Assembly (NCBI RefSeq): GCF_024498135.1
Contig: NZ_JANHOH010000006.1
Location: 1-64,000 of the forward strand
Source: Mucilaginibacter aquariorum
GTDB lineage: Bacteria > Bacteroidota > Bacteroidia > Sphingobacteriales > Sphingobacteriaceae
DNA: 64,000 nt
Reading direction: 5' to 3'
Shown: positions 1 through 9,078 of the stretch, one piece after another
Layout of the letters: each line of letters starts with the position of its first letter
How positions within the stretch are numbered: position 1 is the stretch's first letter
Position numbers and translations under genes: made by a program
Notes under the pieces: model-generated
The model's input: the letters and a program-made list of their open reading frames with translations, nothing else
The model's database searches: none
What the model was told of the DNA's origin: nothing

Positions 1-82
1 CTTGCTGAACAACCTGCAATTTAAAGGCAATACTGTAATCGCGCTGACTGCGCCTTGTGATACTGTTTTCCTGTTTTTTCAT
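1..82 (-). CDS. IS3-family transposase OrfA, N-terminal fragment
   Basis: Reading leftwards from the ATG at 82 gives MKKQENSITRRSQRDYSIAF followed by KLQVVQQ, and the frame is open to the window edge. A basic N-terminus followed by YSxxFKLQVV is the usual opening of the helix-turn-helix protein (OrfA) of Bacteroidota IS3 elements, which binds the IS ends. Only 27 residues are visible, so the family is inferred from this N-terminal pattern. Confidence 0.6.
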   Translation of the reverse strand, partial: MKKQENSITRRSQRDYSIAFKLQVVQQ

Positions 83-123
83 ATTAAGTCAACTTAGCTG
101 TCAACTTATTTCAGGACGGGACA
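1..123 (-). mobile_element. Left end of an IS3-type insertion sequence (truncated by window edge)
   Basis: The minus strand carries the first 27 codons of a transposase OrfA. They are preceded by about 40 nt of non-coding DNA that ends in a terminus beginning TGTCCCGTCC at about 123. IS3-family ends start with TG, which fits. The partner end and orfB lie outside the window, so completeness cannot be judged. The boundary at 123 is inferred from the TG terminus and from the host terminator that starts at 131. Confidence 0.6.
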
Positions 124-130
124 ATCTAAT

Positions 131-167
131 AAAAAAAGCCTTTTAGCTAATCTGAAAGGCTTTTTTT
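131..167 (-). terminator. Rho-independent terminator after the GH127 gene
   Basis: Arms AAAAAAAGCCTTT and AAAGGCTTTTTTT flank an 11-nt loop. The stem has A and T tracts on both sides, so it can act in both directions. It lies 14 nt beyond the stop of the minus-strand GH127 gene and separates that gene from the IS end. Confidence 0.8.
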
Positions 168-181
168 GCTCGGAATAACTG

Positions 182-2581
182 TTATTTAATTATCCATTCA
201 TGAATACCGGTAGCGTTATCTGCGGGTAACTGTAAAACCATCTTGATAGCTGTGGTTTTTACAGGTTCAAAGGTTACTGTATTTAATTTATCTTTTTCAT
301 TTGGGTAAGCAGATGAGTGTTTTACTTCTATCCATTCATCGCCTTTCTTGTAAAACAGCTTGTAATTGGCAGGTATGCGACAACCTCCCCAGGGGCCATC
401 ATCAAACCAATAAACACCGGATGATGATATGGTGTACTCTTTATCAAAATCATATTGCACAAATTCCGAGGTATTCTTTTTTGGCCACCAGTGCATGTAT
501 GGGTAATTAGTGTCCTTTGAGTCTTGGGGCTCATATTGATCCTTTATTGCGTTATACATCCTTGTATTTTTCAGCGATGACGAAACCTTGCTAAGGCTGG
601 CTATGCTGGGTGATGGTTTTGGTTTTACAGCGCTGCTTGTATAAGGGATCCAAACTGTCATCTCGCTCGGGCCACGGTTGGCCCAGGCATAATAAGGTAT
701 AGCAGTAACTTCCTGTTCAGTTTTAATCAACGAATCTGAATTAAGCTGGCGCCTTGTACTAACGCCGGTAGTGGTTATTACATCAACACCATTTAAAAGA
801 TTGGCATTAAAGCTTGTTTTTACAACGGCGTTTTTATCTATCATAATATTTTGCACCAGGCTATCCTTATTATCAGGTCCTTCAAGGCAATAAATAATAG
901 GGCCTTTTTGAAAAGCAAAGCGGTCGCGGTCATCTTTAACCTGGTTGTTGGCCAATACCTTTTGTACAGGCATCGGCAGCAAAAGAGTGATCTTGTCATC
1001 TTTCTTCCAGGTACGATTTATCACAGCATAACCTTTCTCAGTAGTAAAAGATACGGGTTTGCCATTTATCATTAAAGTAACCGGCATTTTTGGGCTATTG
1101 TCAAAAGAGTAAAGATCGCCGGAAATCGGTTGCTGTTGCGCCCAGCCGGGGATACGTACCCGCATAGTAAAGTTGCTGCTTTTAGCCGGGGTAATTTTAA
1201 GGTCAACTTTACCTTTCCATGGGTAATCTGTAGTTTGTTCAACAGTAACCTTTCCTGCTTTTAGCTGTATGTTGGCAGTGCTGGTCATAAAAAGGTTCAC
1301 ATATAAGTCGTTATTGTTTTTTGCATATACATAACCCGGTACCGAAGGTAAAAACCGGGTCATATTAGATATACAGCAGGCACAGCTAAACCATGCGCTA
1401 CGCTGATGCTGAAATACAGACGAAAGCGGGTTAGGATAAAAGAAACGGTCGCCGGTTAATGATACGCCCGAAAGGAGACCATTGTACAACGTTTTTTCCA
1501 GTATATCTATGTATTTGGCGTCTCCGTGCAATAAAAACATCCGGTTGTTCCAGTAAACATTGCCAATAGAGGCGCAGGTTTCGGCATAAGCCGACATGTT
1601 GGGTAGCTGGAAATCTTCTCCAAAAGCTTCGCCATTACCCGTGGCGCCAATGCCGCCTGTTATGTACAGCTTTTTGGTAACTACATCGGCCCATATATCA
1701 TCAATAGCTGTTAAGTATTTAACATCGCCAGTAAGGGCGGCAATATCGGCCATGCCGGTATACATATAGGCCGCCCGTACGGCATGGCCAACAGCAGCAT
1801 GCTGGTCAACCACACGCTTATCAGCCTGATTATAGGCTTCGCCTTTTGGTCCCCTAACATCCAGGAAGAATTTAGCCAGGTCGAGGTATTTTTTATTGCC
1901 CGTTACGCGGTACATTTTTGAAAGGCCTATCTCCACAATTTGATGACCGGGGTATTCCTCAACTTTACCCGGTCCAAAATCGCGTACCAGTAAATCGGCG
2001 TTTTTAATGGCAATATTTAGTAAGGTGCGTTTACCGGTAGCCTGGTAATGTGCTGTTGCTGCTTCAAATAAATGCCCCGAGTTATATAACTCATGGCTTA
2101 GCTCTTCTTCTTTTTCCCACCTTTTGCTTCCTATCCAGGGATGCGGTTTTGCTGCTTTAACTGTACGGAAAGTGTATAGGTAGCCATCTTTTTCTTGTGC
2201 CGCGCCAATAGTGGTTATCAACGAATCAATGTACTTATCAAGTTTAGGGTTCTTTTTTACCTGCATAGCATACGATGCCCCCTCAATAACTTTGTAAATA
2301 TCCGTATCATCAAACGGAAACTCACTCAGCTTATCACCTGCTAAACTGCCCGCGGCCCTTAAAAAATTATCAACGCGACCATTAATCTTACATTGCTGAA
2401 GTGTATAGGGAATGGTAATGTTAGCATTTACCTCCATTTTGGGTTCCCAAAAATTGTCGTGCACATGTACACTGGTAAACGCTATAGGCTGTATGGGATA
2501 ATCTTTTTGAGCCAACACCGGGCTGGTAACCGCTAATAAAAGCATAATGGCTACCCCGTTAATTTTTACACTATTTATCAT
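182..2581 (-). CDS. GH127 beta-L-arabinofuranosidase, secreted
   Basis: Glycoside hydrolase predicted to release L-arabinofuranose from beta-linked arabino-oligosaccharides. The ATG at 2581 is preferred over a TTG 36 nt upstream because it begins a signal peptide (MINSVKING, hydrophobic core AIMLLLAVTS, cleavage near VLAQ), which places the enzyme in the periplasm or at the surface. In this numbering, E318 (in GEAF), E334 and C336 (in AETCAS), and C400, C402 and C403 (in CACC) match the acid/base, zinc-ligand and nucleophilic Cys set known for HypBA1, with the same 16-residue spacing between the two Glu. The 799-residue length includes a C-terminal beta-sandwich. The gene is divergent from a HAD gene and heads the arabinose locus. 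GH146 is a related alternative. Confidence 0.85.
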   Translation of the reverse strand: MINSVKINGVAIMLLLAVTSPVLAQKDYPIQPIAFTSVHVHDNFWEPKMEVNANITIPYTLQQCKINGRVDNFLRAAGSLAGDKLSEFPFDDTDIYKVIEGASYAMQVKKNPKLDKYIDSLITTIGAAQEKDGYLYTFRTVKAAKPHPWIGSKRWEKEEELSHELYNSGHLFEAATAHYQATGKRTLLNIAIKNADLLVRDFGPGKVEEYPGHQIVEIGLSKMYRVTGNKKYLDLAKFFLDVRGPKGEAYNQADKRVVDQHAAVGHAVRAAYMYTGMADIAALTGDVKYLTAIDDIWADVVTKKLYITGGIGATGNGEAFGEDFQLPNMSAYAETCASIGNVYWNNRMFLLHGDAKYIDILEKTLYNGLLSGVSLTGDRFFYPNPLSSVFQHQRSAWFSCACCISNMTRFLPSVPGYVYAKNNNDLYVNLFMTSTANIQLKAGKVTVEQTTDYPWKGKVDLKITPAKSSNFTMRVRIPGWAQQQPISGDLYSFDNSPKMPVTLMINGKPVSFTTEKGYAVINRTWKKDDKITLLLPMPVQKVLANNQVKDDRDRFAFQKGPIIYCLEGPDNKDSLVQNIMIDKNAVVKTSFNANLLNGVDVITTTGVSTRRQLNSDSLIKTEQEVTAIPYYAWANRGPSEMTVWIPYTSSAVKPKPSPSIASLSKVSSSLKNTRMYNAIKDQYEPQDSKDTNYPYMHWWPKKNTSEFVQYDFDKEYTISSSGVYWFDDGPWGGCRIPANYKLFYKKGDEWIEVKHSSAYPNEKDKLNTVTFEPVKTTAIKMVLQLPADNATGIHEWIIK

Positions 2582-2742
2582 TGTATGTTTTTTGAGCGCT
2601 TTTAGGTATGCAGGCAATTAATCATCATGCAATTCAACACTTTAGCATGCTGGATAATTAATAAATGTATTATTTACAATTATAAATAAAAATTAAATAA
2701 AAAAGTAGTTATGTAGTATTTATGCTTTGTAAGTTTGGGCGT

Positions 2743-3396
2743 ATGAAAGCTTTTATATTTGATCTTAATGGAACCATGATAGATGATATGTCTTACCATA
2801 CATCCGCGTGGGAAGATATACTGAATAACGATTTGGGTGGAAACTTCAGCTATGAGCAGGTTAAACAGAACATGTATGGGAAAAATAGTGAAGTATTAGT
2901 AAGGATGTTTGGTGAAAACTATTTTTCTGATGAACAGATGACAGCGCTTTCATTTGAAAAAGAACGACGTTATCAAAGCGCGTTTTTACCTAAACTACAA
3001 TTGCTGCCGGGGCTAAGCGAGTTTTTAGAGACTGCTTATCTGCAAAATATCCCAATGGCCATTGCCTCCGCAGCTATACCATTTAATATCAATTTTGTAT
3101 TAGATAATCTTAATATACGTAAATATTTTTCGGCTGTTGTAAGTGCAGATGATGTTGAAATAAGTAAACCTCACCCCGAAACTTTTTTGAAGGCTGCCGA
3201 ATTGCTTGGAATGCCGCCGGCTGAATGTGTGGTTTTTGAAGATGCACCAAAAGGCGCGGAGGCAGCCGCAAACGCGCATATGCAATGTATCGTATTAACA
3301 ACAACGCACCAAACCGAAGAGTTTTCTTACCTCTCCAATATCTTAAATTTTTCATCGGATTATACGAGTGATTACCTAAAAGACTTGTTAGTATAA
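2743..3396 (+). CDS. HAD-superfamily hydrolase, beta-phosphoglucomutase-like
   Basis: A 217-residue HAD protein with a helical cap. Motif I is DLNGTMID: the nucleophile D7 is present, but the usual second Asp (DxD) is N9. Motif II is the Ser in IASAA, motif III the Lys in ISKPHPETF, motif IV FEDAPKGAEAA. This arrangement resembles beta-phosphoglucomutase and sugar phosphatases. The second ATG (2743) is chosen because it starts directly at the first beta strand (MKAFIFD); an ATG at 2722 would add seven residues of no family match. Its place beside the arabinose genes suggests a sugar-phosphate substrate, but this is inference. The Asp-to-Asn change at the acid/base position makes the activity uncertain. 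Confidence 0.75.
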   Translation: MKAFIFDLNGTMIDDMSYHTSAWEDILNNDLGGNFSYEQVKQNMYGKNSEVLVRMFGENYFSDEQMTALSFEKERRYQSAFLPKLQLLPGLSEFLETAYLQNIPMAIASAAIPFNINFVLDNLNIRKYFSAVVSADDVEISKPHPETFLKAAELLGMPPAECVVFEDAPKGAEAAANAHMQCIVLTTTHQTEEFSYLSNILNFSSDYTSDYLKDLLV

Positions 3397-3698
3397 CAAG
3401 CTGTGGCCTTCCCCTATTAGCAATTCGGTGCGTAGTTCTGCATTGCGGTTGTCATTTATATTGTGCCGGTACCCAATTGAGGTGCCGCATTTTATTAATG
3501 TAATTTAAACATTCAATTTCGTTATTTTTCTTTACATGAGGTGCCTCTATAATTGAGCAGGGTTTGGCTTTCTGATCTATTCATCCTGTTTTAACCCTAT
3601 TGTAACAAACCTTTGACCTCGTATGGAAAATATTTTTCAAGTATTTATTTGAAAAAAGAAATAATAAGTGTTAATTAGACAATAATTATAAACCTATT
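3397..3698. other. Intergenic region upstream of araB, no gene seen
   Basis: About 300 nt with no convincing reading frame. It separates the HAD gene from araB and should hold the promoter of the araB-araD-GH27 unit. The only clear structure is the inverted repeat at 3634-3655. The short string GAGGTGCC occurs twice (about 3480 and 3540). Confidence 0.6.
3634..3655 (+). promoter_or_regulatory. Inverted repeat upstream of araB, possible operator
   Basis: TTTTCAA and TTGAAAA arms are separated by 8 nt, 44 nt before the araB ATG. The position fits an operator for the Nudix-type regulator at 10857-11564, but the sequence is AT-rich and no protein binding can be shown from it. Confidence 0.35.
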
Positions 3699-5402
3699 AT
3701 GGAAACCGCTTATTTGCTCGGAATTGACTACGGGTCAGATTCCGTACGTTCAGTAATTGTTAATGGCCAAAACGGCGAGGAACTTGCTTCATCTGTTTTT
3801 TACTACCCACGCTGGCGTGATGGTTTATATTGCAATCCTGCTCTAAACCAGTTCAGGCAGCACCCCTTAGATTACATTGAAGGGCTGGAAGCTACTATAA
3901 AAGATTGCATAAGTATTGCCGGAGGTGCAGATATAGCCAAATTGATTAAAGGTATCTCCATAGATACCACGGGCTCTACGCCGGTAGCTGTTGATGCCAC
4001 GGGCACACCGCTTGCACTTTTGCCGCAATTTAAAACTAACCCCAATGCCATGTTTGTTTTATGGAAGGATCATACCTCCATAAAAGAAGCAGCTGAAATA
4101 AATGCGCATGCCGAAAAATTTGATACCAATTATCTTAAATACGTTGGTGGTATTTATTCGTCCGAATGGTTTTGGGCAAAGCTTTTACATGTTTTAAGGG
4201 TTGATAATGCTGTCAAAGATGCCATGCACTCGTGGGTAGAACATTGCGATTGGATCCCCTTTCTTTTAACCGGAGGCAAAAATGCGGCAGATATTAAACG
4301 TGGGCGCTGCTCTGCGGGGCATAAAGCCCTTTGGGCAGAAGAATTTGGCGGCCTGCCGCCCGATAGTTTCTTTAGCTCGCTTGACCCATTGCTAACCGGC
4401 ATCACAGAAAAACTTTACACCGAAACCCATACCGCAGATAAAGCCGCGGGCAATTTGAGTGCCGAGTGGGCAGAGCGTTTAGGCCTTAGTACCGATGTTG
4501 TTGTGGGTACGGGAGCATTTGATGCACACATGGGTGCCGTTGGCGGGCAAATAGAGCCTTACTTCTTGAGCAAAGTAATGGGTACCTCTACCTGTGATAT
4601 CCTGGTTGCACCATCGGCCGAGATTGATGGTACGCTGGTTAAAGGTATTTGCGGGCAGGTAAATGGCTCCGTCATCCCCGGAATGGCGGGGCTGGAGGCA
4701 GGGCAGTCTGCCTTTGGCGATACTTATGCATGGTTCAAAAGTTTAATATCATGGCCGTTAAATAACCTGCTCGATCAATCGAACGTAATAGATGCCGCTA
4801 CAGCTGAAGCTTTAAAAGAAGAACTATCAGCATTAATTATACCTGAACTAAGCAGGCAAGCCGCTTTGTTACCTGTTGATGAGGATAATGAACTGGCTAT
4901 CGACTGGTTTAACGGCCGCCGCACGCCGGATGCCAACCAATCGTTAAAAGGTGCTATAAATGGGTTGAATTTGGGTAGCGATGCCCCGCGTGTTTTTCGT
5001 GCTTTAGCAGAAGCTACCTGCTTTGGTGCAAAAAGCATTGTCGATCGTTTTATAAGTGAAGGTATCCCGGTTAAGGGTATTATTGGGATTGGCGGCGTAG
5101 CTAAAAAATCGCCTTACGTAATGCAAATGATGGCCGATGTTTTAGGCATGCCTATTCGCATACACCAATTTACACACACCTGTGCTTTAGGCGCGGCTAT
5201 GTTTGCTGCTGTGGTAGCAGGTATTTACCCAAATGTAGAAGCCGCTATGAAGGCTATGGGCCGCGGTTTTGAAGAAAGTTATGAACCCAACCCGCAACTA
5301 CATGCTGTTTACCAAAAACGCTATCAGCAATATCAGGAATTTGGTGGTTATATCGCGCAGCAAACAGCTTTAAAAATACAAAGCCAATTACAAAACGCAT
5401 AA
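3699..5402 (+). CDS. araB: Ribulokinase
   Basis: Phosphorylates L-ribulose to L-ribulose 5-phosphate with ATP, the second step of L-arabinose catabolism in the cytoplasm. The 567-residue length and FGGY-kinase fold match the AraB family. Residues 8-19 (GIDYGSDSVRSV) form the N-terminal phosphate loop, GTGAFDAHMG carries the catalytic Asp, and GIIGIGGVAKKSPYVMQMMA is the C-terminal ATP-binding segment followed by the family ALGAAMFAAV helix. The stop is one base before the araD ATG, so the two are translationally linked. It is first in the araB-araD-GH27 unit. Confidence 0.95.
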   Translation: METAYLLGIDYGSDSVRSVIVNGQNGEELASSVFYYPRWRDGLYCNPALNQFRQHPLDYIEGLEATIKDCISIAGGADIAKLIKGISIDTTGSTPVAVDATGTPLALLPQFKTNPNAMFVLWKDHTSIKEAAEINAHAEKFDTNYLKYVGGIYSSEWFWAKLLHVLRVDNAVKDAMHSWVEHCDWIPFLLTGGKNAADIKRGRCSAGHKALWAEEFGGLPPDSFFSSLDPLLTGITEKLYTETHTADKAAGNLSAEWAERLGLSTDVVVGTGAFDAHMGAVGGQIEPYFLSKVMGTSTCDILVAPSAEIDGTLVKGICGQVNGSVIPGMAGLEAGQSAFGDTYAWFKSLISWPLNNLLDQSNVIDAATAEALKEELSALIIPELSRQAALLPVDEDNELAIDWFNGRRTPDANQSLKGAINGLNLGSDAPRVFRALAEATCFGAKSIVDRFISEGIPVKGIIGIGGVAKKSPYVMQMMADVLGMPIRIHQFTHTCALGAAMFAAVVAGIYPNVEAAMKAMGRGFEESYEPNPQLHAVYQKRYQQYQEFGGYIAQQTALKIQSQLQNA

Positions 5403-5403
5403 T

Positions 5404-6102
5404 ATGAGTCGATATACAAAATTGAAACAAGAGGCTTATGAGGCCAACATGCAACTGCCAAAGTTGCAATTGGTGCTTTTTACCTTCGGTAATGTAAGCG
5501 CCGCTGATAGAGAATTGGGTGTATTTGCTATAAAGCCAAGTGGTGTACCTTATGATGAACTATCGCCTGATAAAATGGTGATAGTAGATTTTGATGGTAA
5601 AACAATTGAAGGTGACCACCGTCCATCATCAGATACGCAAACGCACGCTGTTTTATACAAACACTGGCCAAAAATTGGGGGTATAGTACATACCCATTCT
5701 ACCTTTGCAACGGCCTGGGCACAATCACAGCGCTGCATCCCCATATTTGGTACTACCCATGCTGATCATCTTACGGCCGATGTACCATGCGCCCCCCCTA
5801 TGAGCGATGAAATGATACAAGGGAATTATGAGTACCAAACCGGTTTCCAGATCATTGACCATTTTAAGGAATTGGGCTTAAGCTATGAGGACGTTGAAAT
5901 GGTATTGGTAGGTAACCATGCCCCATTTACATGGGGAAAAACTGCTGATAAAGCCGTTTATAATAGTGCTGTTTTAGAGAACGTTGCCCACATGGCATAC
6001 CTTACCGAGCAGATAAACGCTAACTCGCCACGCTTAAAGGATGCCCTCATCAAAAAACATTTCGAACGCAAACATGGCCCAGATTCTTATTATGGACAAT
6101 AA
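5404..6102 (+). CDS. araD: L-ribulose-5-phosphate 4-epimerase
   Basis: Converts L-ribulose 5-phosphate to D-xylulose 5-phosphate, feeding the pentose phosphate pathway. It is a class II aldolase-fold protein of 232 residues, the usual length. H96, H98 and H172 are the zinc ligands (HTHST and GNHAPF), D77 lies in SSDTQTH, D121 in THADH, and the Tyr pair close to the C-terminus (SYYGQ) supplies the catalytic Tyr. These correspond closely to H95, H97, H171, D120 and Y229 of the E. coli enzyme. It follows araB by one base and precedes the GH27 gene by one base. Confidence 0.95.
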   Translation: MSRYTKLKQEAYEANMQLPKLQLVLFTFGNVSAADRELGVFAIKPSGVPYDELSPDKMVIVDFDGKTIEGDHRPSSDTQTHAVLYKHWPKIGGIVHTHSTFATAWAQSQRCIPIFGTTHADHLTADVPCAPPMSDEMIQGNYEYQTGFQIIDHFKELGLSYEDVEMVLVGNHAPFTWGKTADKAVYNSAVLENVAHMAYLTEQINANSPRLKDALIKKHFERKHGPDSYYGQ

Positions 6103-6103
6103 A

Positions 6104-7465
6104 ATGAAGAAATTATTAGTAGCACTAATTATATGTACTTGCTTTGGCAGCACTTTATCTGCACAAAATATTATAGCCGCTAAGCCACCAATGGGCTGGA
6201 ACAGTTATAACTGCTTTGGCTCGGCAGTGCACGAAGACGAAGTTAAGGCCAATACCGATTACATGGCCAAAAACCTAAAAGCTTATGGCTGGGAATATAT
6301 CGTGGTTGATTTTTTATGGGCTTATGATAACCCTCCGGGTAGTAATATTGGCAATCCGTTTCAGATGCGGTTGGGCGATGGGTCTTACGTGCCATGGCTT
6401 ACAATGGATAAGTGGGGCAGATTGATGCCACAGCCCAATAAATTTCCTTCGGCATTTAAGGGCGAGGGTTTTAAACCGCTGTCAGATTATGTGCATAGCA
6501 AAGGTTTAAAGTTTGGTATTCATGTTATGCGTGGCATTCCACGCCAGGCAGTATGGGCTAAATCGCCGGTAAAGGGTACTAATGGTATTACGGCAGATAT
6601 GGTGGCAGATACTAATTCAACTTGTACCTGGATGAACCACATGTATGGTTTAAACATGAGCAAGCCGGGCGCCCAGGAATACCTTAATTCTATATTGGAA
6701 CTTTATGCTTCCTGGGGAGTTGACTTTATAAAAGTTGATGACCTTTCGCGCCCTTACAGTGCGCCTGAAGTTGAAGGTTATCAAAAGGCAATAGCCAATT
6801 GTGGCAGGCCAATGGTATTGAGCCTGTCGCCCGGAGAAACACCTGTAGCGCAGGCAGCCCATGCCACCAAATATGCCAATATGTGGCGGATGGCCGATGA
6901 TTTTTGGGATAACTGGAAAGAAATACTGCACATGTTTGATTATGCCAAAAACTGGGAAGGCGTGGGTGGTCCCGGCCATTGGCCCGATTGCGATATGATA
7001 CAGATAGGTAAGCTCTCTAAACGCGGGCCGGTTGGTCAGGAGCGCTACAGCCGCTTTACCGAAGATGAACAGTATACCCATATGACTTTCTGGAGCATTT
7101 ACCGCTCGCCCCTTATGATTGGCGGCAACCTGCCCGAAAATCGCGATCTGGAACTTAAATTATTCACAAATGCTGAAGTATTAGCGGTAAATCAGCAAGG
7201 CGAAAACCCCAAACAACTTTATAAAAAGGATGGGGCAATGGTTTGGTATTCGCATATACCGGGTAGCAAAGATGTGTATGCAGCGCTTTTTAACATAGGC
7301 GATAGCAACCAAAAAGTAAAGATTGACTTTGCCGCACTTGGCCTTAAAGGCAATGTAAAAGTGCGCGATCTGTGGAAAAAACAGGATGTTGGCCGTTTTA
7401 AGAAAAGCTATAGCCAGGATATTAATCTGCATGGCGCAATACTGCTCAAACTATCACCGCAATAA
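6104..7465 (+). CDS. GH27 alpha-galactosidase or beta-L-arabinopyranosidase, secreted
   Basis: A glycosidase of 453 residues. An upstream in-frame ATG overlaps araD, but the ATG at 6104 begins a clear signal peptide (MKKLLVALIICTCFGSTLSA), so export is expected. The barrel opens with PPMGWNSYNCFG at about residue 28. The nucleophile is D212 in IKVDDLS and the acid/base lies in RMADDFWDNW near D265. A C-terminal beta domain follows. GH27 contains both alpha-D-galactosidases and beta-L-arabinopyranosidases, which have the same anomeric geometry. The position inside an araB-araD-araA cluster favours release of L-arabinopyranose or debranching of arabinogalactan, but the sequence does not decide this. 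Confidence 0.85.
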   Translation: MKKLLVALIICTCFGSTLSAQNIIAAKPPMGWNSYNCFGSAVHEDEVKANTDYMAKNLKAYGWEYIVVDFLWAYDNPPGSNIGNPFQMRLGDGSYVPWLTMDKWGRLMPQPNKFPSAFKGEGFKPLSDYVHSKGLKFGIHVMRGIPRQAVWAKSPVKGTNGITADMVADTNSTCTWMNHMYGLNMSKPGAQEYLNSILELYASWGVDFIKVDDLSRPYSAPEVEGYQKAIANCGRPMVLSLSPGETPVAQAAHATKYANMWRMADDFWDNWKEILHMFDYAKNWEGVGGPGHWPDCDMIQIGKLSKRGPVGQERYSRFTEDEQYTHMTFWSIYRSPLMIGGNLPENRDLELKLFTNAEVLAVNQQGENPKQLYKKDGAMVWYSHIPGSKDVYAALFNIGDSNQKVKIDFAALGLKGNVKVRDLWKKQDVGRFKKSYSQDINLHGAILLKLSPQ

Positions 7466-7468
7466 AAA

Positions 7469-7508
7469 ATCACTAAATCAATAATTCACTCAATCACTAA
7501 TTATTACA
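7469..7508 (+). repeat. Period-8 degenerate repeat array abutting araA
   Basis: Five consecutive octamers fill the space before the araA ATG: ATCACTAA, ATCAATAA, TTCACTCA, ATCACTAA and TTATTACA. The register is exactly 8 bp, and the ATG at 7509 follows the last unit directly. The same octamer family recurs on both sides of tsaD (39664, 39755, 40803, 40869). No ribosome binding site can be seen apart from it. Confidence 0.7.
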
Positions 7509-8999
7509 ATGATAGATCTAAAAACCTTTGAAGTATGGTTTATTACAGGTAGCCAAAACTTATATGGCGAGGAAACCCTTAAGCAGGTAGCAACCCACTC
7601 GCAACACATTGCCGAAGGGTTAAACAATGCCGGTAACATCCCGGTTCGTGTGGTATATAAGCCTGTGGTAAAATCAACAGACGAGATTTATACTACGCTA
7701 CAGGAAGCTAATATAACGCCAAACTGTATTGGTATTATTACCTGGATGCATACTTTTTCTCCGGCCAAAATGTGGATAAGGGGTTTAAATATCCTGCAAA
7801 AACCAATGCTGCATCTGCATACCCAGTACAACCGGGATATACCATGGAGTTCGATAGACATGGATTTTATGAACCTTAACCAAAGCGCACATGGCGATAG
7901 GGAATTTGGTTTTATGGTATCGCGCTTGCGCAAAAACCGCAAGGTAGTGGTTGGCCACTGGCAGGATACCGAGGTATTGAGCCAGATAGAAGGCTGGACG
8001 CGCGCGGCTGCAGGCTGGTACGATTGGCAAGGCGCAAAATTTGCCCGTTTTGGCGATAATATGCGTTTTGTAGCTGTAACCGATGGCGATAAAGTGGAGG
8101 CTGAATCTAAGTTTGGCTTCTCGGTGAATACATACGGAATTGGCGATTTGGTTGAAGTTATCAATAACATTAGCGAGGCTGATGTTACGGCACTTACTGA
8201 TGAGTATGAAACCACCTATACAATGGATGCCTCGCTTAAAAAAGGAGGTGACAACTATTCATCAGTTTACGAAGCAGCTAAAATTGAATTAGGCTTGCGT
8301 AAGTTTTTGCAGGATGGTGGTTTTAAAGGATTTACTGATACGTTTGAAGACCTGCACGGGATGGTCCAACTACCAGGTATTGCGGCACAGCGCCTGATGG
8401 CCGATGGTTATGGCTTTGCCGGCGAGGGCGACTGGAAAACAACTGCGCTGGTACGTGCCTTTAAAGTAATGGGTAGCGGCCTTGCTGGCGGTAATGCCTT
8501 TATGGAAGATTACACTTACCATTTTGACCCAGATAACCAATTGGTTTTAGGCTCGCATATGTTAGAAATAGATGCATCATTGGCCAATGGCAAAGCTGCA
8601 TTGGAAGTGCACCCTTTAGGTATTGGCGGTAAAGCCGATCCTACGCGTTTGGTGTTTAATGTGGCAGCAGGCAATGCGCTTAACGCATCATTAATTGACA
8701 TGGGTAACCGCTTTCGCCTGCTAATTAACGAGGTTGAAGCTGTTGAGGTGCAAAACGATCTACCTAATCTTCCGGTTGCAAGGGTGCTTTGGAAACCTTT
8801 GCCAGATATGAAAACCGGTTGCGCTGCATGGATATATGCAGGCGGGGCTCATCACACGGCCTACAGCCAAAATTTAACAGCCGAACAACTGCAGGATTTT
8901 GCAGATATGGCCGGTATAGAATTTTTACGTATTGGAAAAGGCACTACTATAGAACAGTTTCGCAATGAATTACGCTGGAACGAAGTAGCTTACAGATAA
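7509..8999 (+). CDS. araA: L-arabinose isomerase
   Basis: Interconverts L-arabinose and L-ribulose in the cytoplasm, the first committed step of the pathway encoded here. The protein has 496 residues, against 500 for the E. coli enzyme. Its metal-site residues fall at nearly identical positions: E306 (GFAGEGDW), E333 (FMEDYTYHF), H350 (GSHMLEID) and H449 (GGAHHTAYS). The N-terminus opens with FEVWFITGSQNLYG, typical of the family. It lies 43 nt after the GH27 gene across a repeat array, and a terminator-like hairpin follows it. Confidence 0.97.
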   Translation: MIDLKTFEVWFITGSQNLYGEETLKQVATHSQHIAEGLNNAGNIPVRVVYKPVVKSTDEIYTTLQEANITPNCIGIITWMHTFSPAKMWIRGLNILQKPMLHLHTQYNRDIPWSSIDMDFMNLNQSAHGDREFGFMVSRLRKNRKVVVGHWQDTEVLSQIEGWTRAAAGWYDWQGAKFARFGDNMRFVAVTDGDKVEAESKFGFSVNTYGIGDLVEVINNISEADVTALTDEYETTYTMDASLKKGGDNYSSVYEAAKIELGLRKFLQDGGFKGFTDTFEDLHGMVQLPGIAAQRLMADGYGFAGEGDWKTTALVRAFKVMGSGLAGGNAFMEDYTYHFDPDNQLVLGSHMLEIDASLANGKAALEVHPLGIGGKADPTRLVFNVAAGNALNASLIDMGNRFRLLINEVEAVEVQNDLPNLPVARVLWKPLPDMKTGCAAWIYAGGAHHTAYSQNLTAEQLQDFADMAGIEFLRIGKGTTIEQFRNELRWNEVAYR

Positions 9000-9009
9000 A
9001 TCTTTCAAT

Positions 9010-9045
9010 AAACAGGCAGCATGATGGGAGATGGCTGCCTGTTTT
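9010..9045 (+). terminator. Terminator-like hairpin between araA and the symporter gene
   Basis: AACAGGCAGC and GCTGCCTGTT arms enclose a 13-nt loop, followed by a short TTT run. It begins 10 nt after the araA stop. It could reduce read-through so that the transporter is expressed at a different level from the enzymes. Confidence 0.65.
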
Positions 9046-9078
9046 ATAAACTCAATTAACCTAAGTTAAAATTAAATT

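Noticed and set aside
1..180. IS insertion disrupting the GH127 gene
   Set aside because: The IS end and the GH127 stop are separated by the gene's own terminator, so the gene is intact.
6041..6103. Earlier start for the GH27 enzyme inside araD
   Set aside because: It would place 21 polar residues before a clear signal peptide; the ATG at 6104 is one base after the araD stop.
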